From positions 1 to 64,000 of the forward strand of contig JADJJL010000001.1 in assembly GCA_016710265.1 (NCBI GenBank): a DNA stretch of 64,000 bases. The letters run 5' to 3'. Position 1 is the first letter of the stretch. Each line of letters opens with the position of its first letter. A program made the position numbers and the translations under genes. Positions 8,770-17,438 of the stretch are shown piece by piece. A model generated the notes under the pieces. It saw only the letters and a list, made by a program, of their open reading frames with translations, was not told the DNA's origin and searched no databases. Source of the DNA: Saprospiraceae bacterium (GTDB lineage Bacteria > Bacteroidota > Bacteroidia > Chitinophagales > Saprospiraceae).

Positions 8770-9701
8770 ATGGCAAAATACAACATTCATAAAGACTTTG
8801 CTTTTCTTCGTTTTGTTCCAAACACAAAGAAATGGATGGTTCCTGCATTTAATACCTTATTTAAATGGCATTTTAAATCCACGAAAGCACCACAAAACAT
8901 TGAGGTAAGTTCGCATCAAATAAATGGATTCGAAAGCAAACATATAGAAGTTTTAGTTTTTAAACCACGGAACATTTCATCTAATGCACCTTGTTTGGTG
9001 TATTGTCATGGTGGTGGTTTTTTTATTGAAGCTGCACAAGCACACAAAAAGATGATGTTTGAGTACGCTCAAAAAGCAAATTGTGTTATCGTTTTTCCTC
9101 ATTACAGAGTTAGTTTAATAACCCATTTCCAACAAGTTTGGAAGACTGTTATTCAACTCTAAAATGGACGAATGACAACACAAAACTACTTGGAATTGAT
9201 AAAGACAAAATTGCAATTGGTGGAGATAGCGCAGGAGGAAACTTAGCTGCTTGCATTGCTCAAATGGCTTTAGACAGACAAGAAATATCTTTGTGCTTTC
9301 AATTATTGGTTTATCCAGTTTGCGACCATACATTAAGCTCAGCATCTATGCAAACATTTCAAGATACACCACTTTGGAATGCACCAAGTTCAAAACTAAT
9401 GTGGGACGTTTATTTGAAAGGCAAAGACAGAAATAATTTACCAAACTACGTTTCACCTTTGCAACGAACTGACTTGAATGGTTTACCACCTGCATATATC
9501 GAAACTGCTGAATTTGACTGTTTACGAGACGAGGCTCTTTTATATTCTCAAAAATTAAAAGACACTAACATAAAAGTAGAATTGAACCAAACAAAAGGGA
9601 CAATTCACGCCTATGACATCATTGAAAAAAGTAGCATCACGCAAGACAGTATTCAGCGTAGAGTAATTGCGTTACAACAAGCATTTGGTGGACAGAAATA
9701 A
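8770..9701 (+). CDS. Alpha/beta hydrolase (hormone-sensitive-lipase type esterase), one frameshift
   Basis: Oxyanion-hole motif HGGGF at about residue 81 and nucleophile motif GDSAGG near residue 151 of the corrected protein. The Asp (AEFDCLRDEA) and His (TIHAYD) of the triad follow. A missing A near 9117 splits it (131 and 187 residues): restoring it gives HYRVSLNNPFPTSLEDCY. Length corrected is about 310 residues, normal for the family. Last gene of the MerR-controlled operon, ending 8 bp before IS91-like copy B begins. Confidence 0.8.
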
Positions 9702-10007
9702 CGGCAGGTAACATTATGCCGTATAGAAGAAAGCCGCTGCTAAAGTGAGTTGACAAGGGAGACAGCCATCAAAAGAAGGTGACAACGGTGGCTTTCTGCT
9801 ATACGGTGTTCAGCGACACCTTAGTGAGGCTTTTTTAATAATAGTAGGTGGTTTTGTAAAGAATTTAGTCTTTTAATAGTGGATGCAAAAATGAAAATGG
9901 CAAATTTTGATTGGAAATAGCTCGCATCCAAGCATAGCACCCCCTACCCATTTTTGGTAATAAAAAATAGGTGTAAAATGTATGAATGATATATATGTCG
10001 GATGAAT

Positions 10008-11181
10008 TCATGGTATTTGGATTTGTAAGAAAGGAGAACCCTTGTTTTTAAATGGACCCATTGGCACCATTTGGCCATTGTGATTTCGAAATGATTCTAT
10101 TAGAATCAACATCCCAGTTTCACAATTTTTGCATCTTAGTGGATTGATTCCGGACTTGATGATGAGTTGTAAATCATTTGGTATTTTTGTATTTGAAAAG
10201 CGTGCCTTGATATCCATTTGTTGCAAAATGGAAGTGATACGAAGTTTTTTATTCCTGTGTGTGAGGATGCCAGCATGACGGATCTTTACAAATCTCTTTG
10301 GTAGAATGTGTTGCTCAAACCTGCGTAAAAATTCTTGATGTGTTAAACTCATCTCTTTGACTAAATTTCTATCTGCGTAGTCTTTGTACTTGAATGTGAT
10401 ATATTGATCATCTATGGCGATTATTCTATTGACTGAGATTGCTACTTTGGGAGTGTATCGTCCCAAGTATTCAATAATCTGTGCAGGACCACCGAATGGT
10501 GCTGGCATATACATTCCATTTCTTGTAGCCTACTGCCATTATCAATTTGTCAAAATTTAAATGTGGAGCTATTTTTATTGTCTGATCCTTGACACCTTGA
10601 CGCAACTGATGCAGAAATCTTGCTTTAAAAATTTTTTCCATCGCTCGTCGAGGGAAGAGAAATAATCCGTTTGCACGTTTTTCTTTAATCCATTTTCCAT
10701 CTTTATCAATCCCTCCACCACTTACAATACTATGAATATGAGGATGAAAACTGAGATCTTGACCATTTGTATGTAAAATACTGGTGATACCAGGTGTGCC
10801 TCCTAAATATTTGTCATCTTTTGCAAGTTTTAAAAGTGTATAATGTGCACACTTAAATAACAGATTAAACATCACTTTCCGGTTTCCCATACACAGAGAT
10901 CGCAACTCCTGTGGCAATGTGAATACTAGATGATAATATTTAGTTGGAATTAATTCATTCATCCGATCTTGTATCCATTCTTCTCGCTTCATACCACCAC
11001 AGTTTGGGCAATGTCGATCGCCACAGCAGTGATATTGATAATGTATTTGCTGACAATTATTGCACTGATAAACATGCATACCGATGGCACTACTATGACA
11101 CCTAGATAGTTTGCCTAGGACTGATCTGCTATATGGATTGAATACAGATACAAATGGATGAGCAAATATTTTAGTCTGCAA
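10008..11181 (-). pseudogene. IS91 family Y2 (HUH) transposase, copy B, one frameshift
   Basis: Residues 1-80: zinc-binding domain with CHSSAIGMHVYQC, CQQIHYQYHCCGDRHCPNC. Then the Y2_Tnp core: LVFTLPQELR, the HUH motif FHPHIHSIVSGGG, and after the break the two-tyrosine motif EYLGRYTPKVAIS (Y-x3-Y). The break lies at about 10500 within VYAKAPFGGP, where bases are missing. Corrected length about 390 residues, normal for the family. The C-terminus is ICKNCETG-like with two further cysteines (CKNC). Rolling-circle transposition is the known mechanism of the family. Confidence 0.8.
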
Positions 11182-12099
11182 TAATTGTCTAATCTCACTC
11201 CAGACTTTGCATCATCAGATATAAAATCTAATGGAGACTGAATTCCAAGTTGAGTGTGTTTTTGAAGATGCAAATAGATCATGGTTGTCTCCAATTTAGA
11301 ATGACCAAGCAATGTTTTGATCACATGGATATTGTTTCCTCTATTCAACAGATGTGTGGCAAAACTATGTCGCAATGTATGGGCTGTATATCCTCTTTCT
11401 TTAAATCCTGCTTTATCCATTGCAGAGTTTACGATCAATTGCATACTTCTTACACACAGAGCAGTCTTTGTTTGTATACTTGTAAATAGATATAATTTTG
11501 GGCGATTTGCTTCTATATAATACTGTCTCAATTTATCCAGTAAAATATTAGGTAAAAGTGTAAATCGGTCCTTAGCTCCTTTGCCTTGACGTATTTTAAT
11601 GCGAGAATTGGTACTTTCGATATCTTGTATGCGAAGATTACAAACCTCACTTATCCTCATGCCACAACCATAGAGTAATGCTACCACACAATATTCCTTT
11701 AGACTGAGATTAGTATTAAATAATTGAGTTGTCTCATCTTCCACTCATAATGTTGGGTAAAACAAATTGCTTCTTGGGATATAAATTGCTCGGCAGAATG
11801 TAATCTGACGGCATTACTTTTTTAAAGAAAAAACTGCAAGCCTGTGCTACGGATCTACATTTTGCTCTGCCCACAAGATGAACCTTCTTGATGTGTAAAA
11901 TATACTTCTCAATGTCTGCTTGCGTGATACTCTCAACATCTTGAGCTTCATAAAATTTAAATAATAAGGTCATCTCTTGAACATAACTCCGGATGGTGCC
12001 TGGGCCATATTCCTTGATTACCAGAGTCTGTTCTAATTGCCTAAGCCAATCTAAAGCGTTGACACTTAATTTGTTTCTAGAAATTGCATTTCCTTTCAT
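11115..12099 (-). CDS. Tyrosine recombinase/integrase accompanying the IS91-like transposase (one frameshift)
   Basis: N-terminal SAM-like core-binding domain (LRQLEQTLVIKEYGPGTIRSYV) from start 12099, then the catalytic domain with Arg in GCGMRISEVCNL, HTLRHSFATHLL, LGHSKLETTMIYLH: the R-H-x-x-R-H-Y set of active tyrosine recombinases. One extra base near 11740 breaks MSEDETTQ; copy A is correct there. It overlaps the transposase start by 67 bp. Some Bacteroidota IS91 relatives carry such a second gene; its role in movement is not established. Confidence 0.8.
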
Positions 12100-12177
12100 A
12101 ATAATTTATAATTTTGTTCGTGCTTAAATATGAAAGTACTGTATGCAAAAATTTCACCAACAGGTGTCGCTTGAACA

Positions 12178-12291
12178 CGGGCTTGGCAAAAGTGGCGGTT
12201 GACGTACTTCTATGAAACATTTGCGCAAGGTCTAACAACAGTAATTCTATTGAGTTTTTTCGCTTAAAATCCTCCACTACGCCAAGCCGAG
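12178..12291. repeat. Imperfect palindrome next to IS91-like copy B
   Basis: Left arm cgggcttggcaaaagtggcg (from 12178) is largely complementary to ccactacgccaagccgag (12274-12291), with a few mismatches and one bulge. It starts right after GAACA, exactly as the palindrome beside copy A does, although the sequences differ. This suggests that both insertions hit the foot of a hairpin-forming spacer. Confidence 0.5.
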
Positions 12292-12303
12292 TCGCTAATT
12301 TCA

Positions 12304-12664
12304 ATGTATGGTTGGTTAGGAATAAGTTTTGTCGGCGCAAGAGGAACAATACAATATTTCTTGTTATCCAACATTCGGACTTGGCAACACAAGAAAAATA
12401 TTTACCTATAATGCAAAAATCAGTTGACTTAGGCGAGTCACGATCAAGCGATTTTGCACTCTTGCACGACAGAGTATTAATGGGACAAGGCAGGAAGCAA
12501 AACTATGGTTCGCAAAGTTGTGTTTGACAAGATGGGAAACAAAATTTTCTATCCAATAGAAGATGAAAAAAATGTAAATATTCGAAGAGCAAAAGTAGGA
12601 CTGGAACCAATAGGAAGAATATGCAAAATATTTTGGGATTGATTACAAATTACCAAAACAATAA
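12304..12664 (+). pseudogene. DUF6624-like protein, 5'-truncated and frameshifted
   Basis: Across three frames: GWLGISFVGARGT, then FLVIQHSDLATQEKYLPIM, then SSDFALLHDRVLMGQGRKQNYGSQ, then KIFYPIEDEKNVNIRRAKVGLEPIG, ending KLPKQ at 12662. This is the conserved second half of the DUF6624 family. The N-terminal half is absent, replaced by the palindrome and IS at the left, so at least the truncation is real. Family function is unknown. Confidence 0.6.
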
Positions 12665-12959
12665 TTAAAATGACACAACTTCCGATGAAAATTAGAACGG
12701 CACATAACAGCACACCTTACAATAGACAGGTTATTCCGGCTGAAGCAGGACAAGCTTTGCTCCGCAGACAGTTTTGTGCTTTCAGAAAGTTCAGTGTTCC
12801 GAACATCAACACCTGCCTGCAGAGGCGGTTGAAAAGCGCGCCCACCGAAAATCTACCAAACGGTAACAGTAAGCGTTTAACACAACAAAATCTTGAATTT
12901 TAAACAACAAATATTACGCTATTTTTCACCGAAACCATTTGAGTTTTAACGGGACAGAA
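12665..12959. other. Intergenic spacer, no convincing gene
   Basis: About 295 bp with short GC-rich inverted segments but no clear ORF. The 77-codon frame at 12670-12903 has no family features and reads through the spacer, so I do not annotate it. Confidence 0.35.
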
Positions 12960-13124
12960 CAATTTATGATTTGATTGGAATCAAAAATATAAAAATATTT
13001 ACCTACACAGGAGAGACATTGAAAGACAAAAGAAGAATAACGCAAATCAAGATAAGTAATACTGGCATATAATTGAGTTATAAATAACGAAAGGAAAACG
13101 AGGATTTATGAATTTCACATGTAA

Positions 13125-13319
13125 TTGGGTGCGATTATTTTTATTGGATTAACGCTCATGCTTTTTGGGAAATTGACCATTTTTGACTGTATTTTTCTGC
13201 CAATCTTAAATTTGTACATAAACTTTTATCCAATTTTCCTACAACGCTACAATAGAATTAGAATAATTAAAGTTTTAAAGAATAATGGACAACCAAGTCC
13301 GTATGAAATTTATCAATAA
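13125..13319 (+). pseudogene. Fragment of a small membrane protein, CrtO/acyltransferase-like C-terminus
   Basis: 64 residues with two hydrophobic stretches ending in NLYINFYPIFLQRYNRIRI. The YPxxxQRYNRxRI ending recalls the C-terminus of glycosyl-diaponeurosporenoate acyltransferase-like membrane proteins. Upstream frames (12960-13124: YDLIGIKNIKIF, TLKDKRRITQIKIS) may be the broken first half. The family call is tentative. Confidence 0.3.
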
Positions 13320-13356
13320 AACAAGCGTAATAATGAAAATACCTGAAATATTAAAA

Positions 13357-13514
13357 CGCCTAACTTCCAACTGCAGCTACCAAAAGTCGGGGTTTTGGCG
13401 CCGGGGTGACAAAGACTGTGTTTCAAAGACAGTTTGGAGTAAATCAAACATTAGTTTTTCAAATCAAGTTTTGTGGTAAATGCCCCCTTCGGGCAGCTTC
13501 AAAACGTAAGTTAG
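13357..13514. repeat. Two-box palindromic spacer, attC-like in layout
   Basis: Outer arms CTAACTT (13360-13366) and AAGTTAG (13508-13514); inner arms AGCTACC (13374-13380) and GGCAGCT (13493-13499), separated by 7-9 unpaired bases on each side. The left end GCCTAAC fits the integron core RYYYAAC; the right end GTTAGAA misses GTTRRRY by one base. Size (about 155 bp) is at the upper limit for attC. No integron integrase was seen, so the identity is open. Confidence 0.35.
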
Positions 13515-13643
13515 AAAAAAACCAAAACGTTAGAGTAATTTGTACAGATACTAATCCGAGATAATTCCAATATTGCATTCTGTGACGCTTTGGTTTTGGG
13601 TATTTTCAACCTCTGCCGTTAGCAACAATTATAAAACAACAAT

Positions 13644-14751
13644 ATGAAAAGCATAGTTTGTATGACAATATCTAAAGCGAGGAATTTACTTTTGATGCTT
13701 CTAGTAACTCAAATTTCATCCTGCACAGGACAAGTGAAAGAAAAACCTATTCCCTGATATAAAGGAAAATAAAGTAAACACCCAAACCATAATTTTAAAG
13801 CAAAACACAACATTTCCTCAAATCCACACCAACTTAAATGGAATGGTAAGGCAGTTTGTAAGGACAATGTATCAAGACAAGAAAGGGAACTACTGGTTTT
13901 GGAACAAATGGAGATGGAATAATACGCTATGATGGACAAATACTTGAAAGAATCACCATTCTGGAATCAGTCCAAATTTTAGGGTTTTCCAGATTGTAGA
14001 AGATAAAATAGGTGTATTTGGTTTGGAACATGCGAAGGACTCATAAAATACGATGGCGTAAAATTTGAAACATTTTCATTAAAAAGAAGGACTGTTAGGT
14101 GTGGATCCGGAAATTTGGGGTTTAACAATTGACAATAACGGACTTATTTGGGTTGGGTCGACAGGAGGTGTGTTGGTCAATTTGACGGAGAGAAGTTTAC
14201 ACCTTTGCTATGCCTGATTCAATGGTTGAAAATCCAAAACCTATGCTGTCTCCTAAATTGGTTTTAAAATTATAGAAGACAAAATGGAACGATGTGGTTT
14301 GCCACTGATGCAAATGGCATTTTTAAATACAATAACGGGAAGTTTGATCATTTAACAACCAACAACGGTCACCGACAATAATACTGCTGATATATTAGAA
14401 GACGAACAAGGAAATATTTGGATTGGAACTTTTAATGGCGGTGTTAGCAAATTTGATGGTAAAAAATACACTAACTTCACTAAAAATGGTATTATTAAAG
14501 GTGAGGAAACGCAATTTTATAAAGATAACAAAGGAAATATTTGGTTTACAGCAGAAGGTTATGGTGTTTACCGATATGACGGCAATAATTTCAAACAATT
14601 CACAACCGAAGATGGCTTAACATCCAATGTCACACAAAGTATTCTCGAAGATAAAAAAGGACAAGTATGGTTTGGAAGCTGGCAAGGATTAAGTATTTAT
14701 GATGGAAAAATAATTATGAACGCTAAAGACAAAGAACCTTGGACAAATTAA
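13644..14751 (+). pseudogene. Two-component-regulator propeller (Reg_prop) lipoprotein, frameshifted
   Basis: The N-terminus has a hydrophobic signal ending in a lipobox-like ISSC. Then come about six propeller blades with the repeated pattern EDKxGxxWFGTxxxGxxxYDG (seen as KKGNYWF, IGVFWFGT, NGTMWFAT, QGNIWIGT, KGNIWFTA, KGQVWFGS). Such blades normally form the sensor of hybrid histidine kinases, but here the gene ends after the blades with no kinase, as in stand-alone secreted propellers. At least five indels break the first 750 bp. Confidence 0.65.
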
Positions 14752-14944
14752 AAATAACTATTGCTAACAACCGTTCTTATAAACGCGAGGTTTTCCTCTG
14801 AAGCAAGACAAATTGTGCTTCTATAAAGTGAAGTGCAAAATTCAAGCTTGTGCCTCAAATGAAGTTTACGCTAAAACACCCCGCCATCACAAACCCCAAA
14901 CGTTTTGCCCGAGCGGCAGGTAAAATAAAGAAAAAACAAAAAAT
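14752..14944. other. Intergenic spacer with GCTAACAAC start
   Basis: About 190 bp starting ATTGCTAACAACCG just after the propeller gene and ending GCCCGAGCGGCAGG before the hydrolase gene. It matches the style of the other single-gene spacers here (see 13357-13514). No ORF and no strong stem were identified by eye. Confidence 0.3.
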
Positions 14945-16125
14945 ATGAAACTTAAAATCTTACTAGGATTTATATTGACTATAAACTTGGCATTTGAACA
15001 AAATCAACAAATCACAAGACTTGACGGGATAAATCTCAGCTATTGAAATTGACGAAACCGTAAAACGCTTAATGGAAAAGGCTAATGTTCAAGGTTTGAG
15101 TTTGTCAATACTCAATAAAAATCAACAGGCTTACATAAAATCCTTTGGGTTTAAAAAACATAGATCAAAACGAATATTTAGACACCTCTACTGTTTTGTA
15201 TGCAGCATCATTTAGCAAAGCAGTATTTGGCTATTTGACCTTGAAATTGGTACAGGAAAAAGTAATTGACTTAGATAAACCTCTTTGTAAATATTTGAGC
15301 AAACCAATTCCAGAATATGAATATTTCTCAGACCTAAAATCTGACGACAGATGGAAATTAATGACTGCAAGAATGTGTTTAAGTCATACAACAGGCCTTC
15401 CAAATGTGAGATGGTTTCATCCAACAACAGGTGTTCAAGACACCCTTGGTGTTATGAAAATTTATTTTGCACCAGGAATAAAATATGCTTATTCGGGAGA
15501 AGGCATTAAACTTTTGCAATTGGTTATAGAAGAAATAACAAAGAAAAATGTAGAAGAATTGGCAATTGAAAAATCTTCAAACCCATTGGAATGGTAAGAA
15601 CAGGATATGTTTGGCATGAGAGATTTGATGATAATTTTGCAATAGGACATCTTTCAGACAATACACTTAACCCAAAAAAAAAACGAACTATACCAGTGGC
15701 TGGTGCTTCTTTGGTAACAACAATTACAGACTACACAAGATTTATTGAATATTTGATGAAACAGAAAGGTTTAGACAAAAGATTGTTTAAAGAAATGATT
15801 TCACCTCAAATTGAAATACTCTCAAAAACACAATTTCCACCAATCACAGAAGAAACAACAACAGAAAACAAAGCAATAAATCTATCTTACGGACTTGGTT
15901 GGGGACTTTGAAATGCAAGTATGGCAGAGCATTTTTTAAAGAAGGACACGATGATGCATGGAGAAACTACAATATAAATTTTATAGACAGAGGAGTTTCA
16001 ATAATCATAATAACCAACAGTGCAATGGAGAATTTATTTTTAAAGAACTATTAGAAACATTAATTGGTGATATATTTACACCTTGGAAATGGGAAGGATA
16101 TTTTACTATCGACTACAAGAAGTAA
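14945..16125 (+). pseudogene. Serine hydrolase (class C beta-lactamase/PBP fold), frameshifted
   Basis: Beta-lactamase-like serine hydrolase. After a short signal-like N-terminus, SLSILNKNQ is followed by the SxxK motif in AASFSKAVFGY and YSG (YSGEG) at the usual spacing for the YxN box. The C-terminal part includes YGLGWGL and HDDAW. Four or more indels (about 15030, 15147, 15580, 15910) break it; the family sequence is continuous once corrected. Periplasmic peptidase or esterase activity is typical, but the substrate is unknown. Confidence 0.7.
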
Positions 16126-16519
16126 AGGCTCAAACGCTTAACAATTAAGCTTGAATAGTTTATCCAACTTGTCGGGACTGTGGCGAACAAAATAAGGAGA
16201 TTACCCTCAGCGGGCGCATAAATATTGTTCGCCATTATAACTCTGATCCTGCATTAATTGTATAAAAACAAAAAATTGGATATCAGCTCACAAAAAAGAC
16301 CATTCTTTTGTTCCTAAATAGGCGTATTTTAAGCCACTGAGAGCATATTTTAATATTTTCAAAGAATGGCCCAGAGCAATTTTCACTCTCCCATAAAGCT
16401 CTAATTTGGTCTTAGAAATTAAATAAAATGCCGGATTTTTATAATAGAATTTGAAAAAGGAGTATTTTTACAATCTGCCTTTAACTTCAACCTTTTTAAT
16501 AAGTATTCAAGTTACAATC
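16126..16519. other. Gene-free stretch with two inverted repeats
   Basis: About 390 bp without an ORF. Inverted repeat 1: GGCGAACAA (16182-16190) and TTGTTCGCC (16225-16233). Inverted repeat 2: CCATTCTTT (16300-16308) and AAAGAATGG (16361-16369). At 16457-16471 is AAGGAGTATTTTTAC, which recurs exactly at 28142-28156; both copies lie roughly 30-50 bp upstream of a small gene. Confidence 0.5.
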
Positions 16520-16983
16520 ATGAAACATGTTTCGCCTTTAGTATGCTTACTCCCTATTTTCCTACTGTACGTTCGGTCAAACCGAAAAGGAAAGTCAGCA
16601 GATAGTTGGAGAAATTCTTTTCGCAACTGAAAAATATAACAAGACTTGGGAGACATTGGATATGGAAAAGGTTGCCCAGTATCATTCAGATAGCAGTTTC
16701 AGATATTATAGAAATATGAAGTTGGGAGTTGGCAGCAATGATGAATTCAAAAAGCAAATGCCGAAGTATATGAATGCATTAAAAAGCTGGAAGATGGAAG
16801 TAAGTAATCCAGTGGTTCAAGTTCTTGACAAAAATGCAGCGGTAATTGGATTTACTGGAAAAGCTGAAATGGTCACTAAGGATCATAAAATCTCTGATTT
16901 TGGTACAGGGGCATACACCTATGTTTGGAAAAAAACTAAACGACGAATGGAGGATTGTACATATCCATGAATCTACCAAGTAA
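16520..16983 (+). CDS. SnoaL/DUF4440-like (NTF2 fold) protein with signal peptide, frameshifted
   Basis: About 150 residues after correction. N-terminal export signal (LVCLLPIFLL), then ILFATEKYNKTWETLDMEKVAQYHSD, typical of the NTF2-like cone that begins polyketide-cyclase/DUF4440 proteins, and ending WRIVHIHES. Two indels: near 16570 in the signal region, and near 16938 just before WRIV. The stop is at 16981-16983. Probably a periplasmic small-molecule-binding protein; no catalytic residues can be named. Confidence 0.6.
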
Positions 16984-17256
16984 TAAGTAAGGCTGTAGCT
17001 AGCAAGGGGGTTTGTCGATATGGCGGCTTTGCGAAAATATCCTGATCGATATAACATTGCTCAGCGACCTATCAATCTGATGAATAAAGCCCAGCTTTAG
17101 AATATATTTTAATCTTCATATCTTTGATCATCAACATATCCGGACTGCCGTAGCATGGAATATCGCCACTACGTCAAGCCCTAACTTTATATGCAACCAA
17201 TGAGGACACTGCTAAGCTGAACATTTCAGCAATTAAGGAACTGGCAAACAACAAAA

Positions 17257-17400
17257 ATGAAACATAGAATATCGGCCATCCTGAACATTCTGATTTGCTT
17301 GTTTTGTGTAACGATAAACTTATATTGGTTTTTTCACCTAGACCTTTATCTCGAACTCTTCATAAGAAGAAATATTATGACTGCTTTCCTACTTAACTAA
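17257..17400 (+). CDS. Small hydrophobic ORF (47 residues), possible gene remnant
   Basis: ATG 17257 to TAA 17398-17400, following a spacer with no other ORF. The peptide has basic residues at the start, then about 22 hydrophobic residues (ILNILICLFCVTINLYWFF), then an acidic/basic tail. It could be a one-helix membrane peptide or the N-terminus of a lost membrane protein. Codon content is compatible with the neighbours, but there is no family evidence. Confidence 0.3.
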   Translation: MKHRISAILNILICLFCVTINLYWFFHLDLYLELFIRRNIMTAFLLN

Positions 17401-17404
17401 GTTG

Positions 17405-17412
17405 TACATTTG
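17405..17412 (+). promoter_or_regulatory. Promoter -7 box for the NRAMP-like gene
   Basis: TACATTTG (17405-17412) matches TAnnTTTG and lies 27 nt before the ATG at 17439. No good TTG is found at the expected distance upstream, so the -33 element is weak. Confidence 0.4.
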
Positions 17413-17438
17413 TCGACCATTCAACAACGACTGAAAAA

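Larger units (their letters stand above)
9709..12172 (-). mobile_element. IS91-like element with tyrosine recombinase, copy B (better preserved)
   Basis: About 2.46 kb from TAACATTATGCC (9709-9720) to just before GAAC (12173-12176). Same orientation and content as copy A, 5.07 kb away. The left end has a hairpin: gccgtatagaagaaagccg (from 9718) pairs with cggtggctttctgctatacgg (9786-9806). The two copies bracket the MerR module. IS91-type elements move by rolling-circle replication and can carry neighbouring DNA, so this arrangement could have mobilised the cargo; that is inference. Confidence 0.8.

Noticed and set aside
12670..12903. 77-codon ORF in the spacer after the DUF6624 fragment
   Set aside because: Amino-acid make-up is unlike a natural protein here and it spans GC-rich palindromic spacer sequence.
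14395..14598. 67-codon minus-strand ORF in the propeller gene
   Set aside because: Antisense shadow of the conserved WFGT-type blades on the plus strand.
4644..17400. A genuine integron cassette array
   Set aside because: Only one spacer approximates attC cores, the genes face both directions, and the two tyrosine recombinases belong to IS91-like elements and lack features I could link to integron integrases. Kept only as a question.
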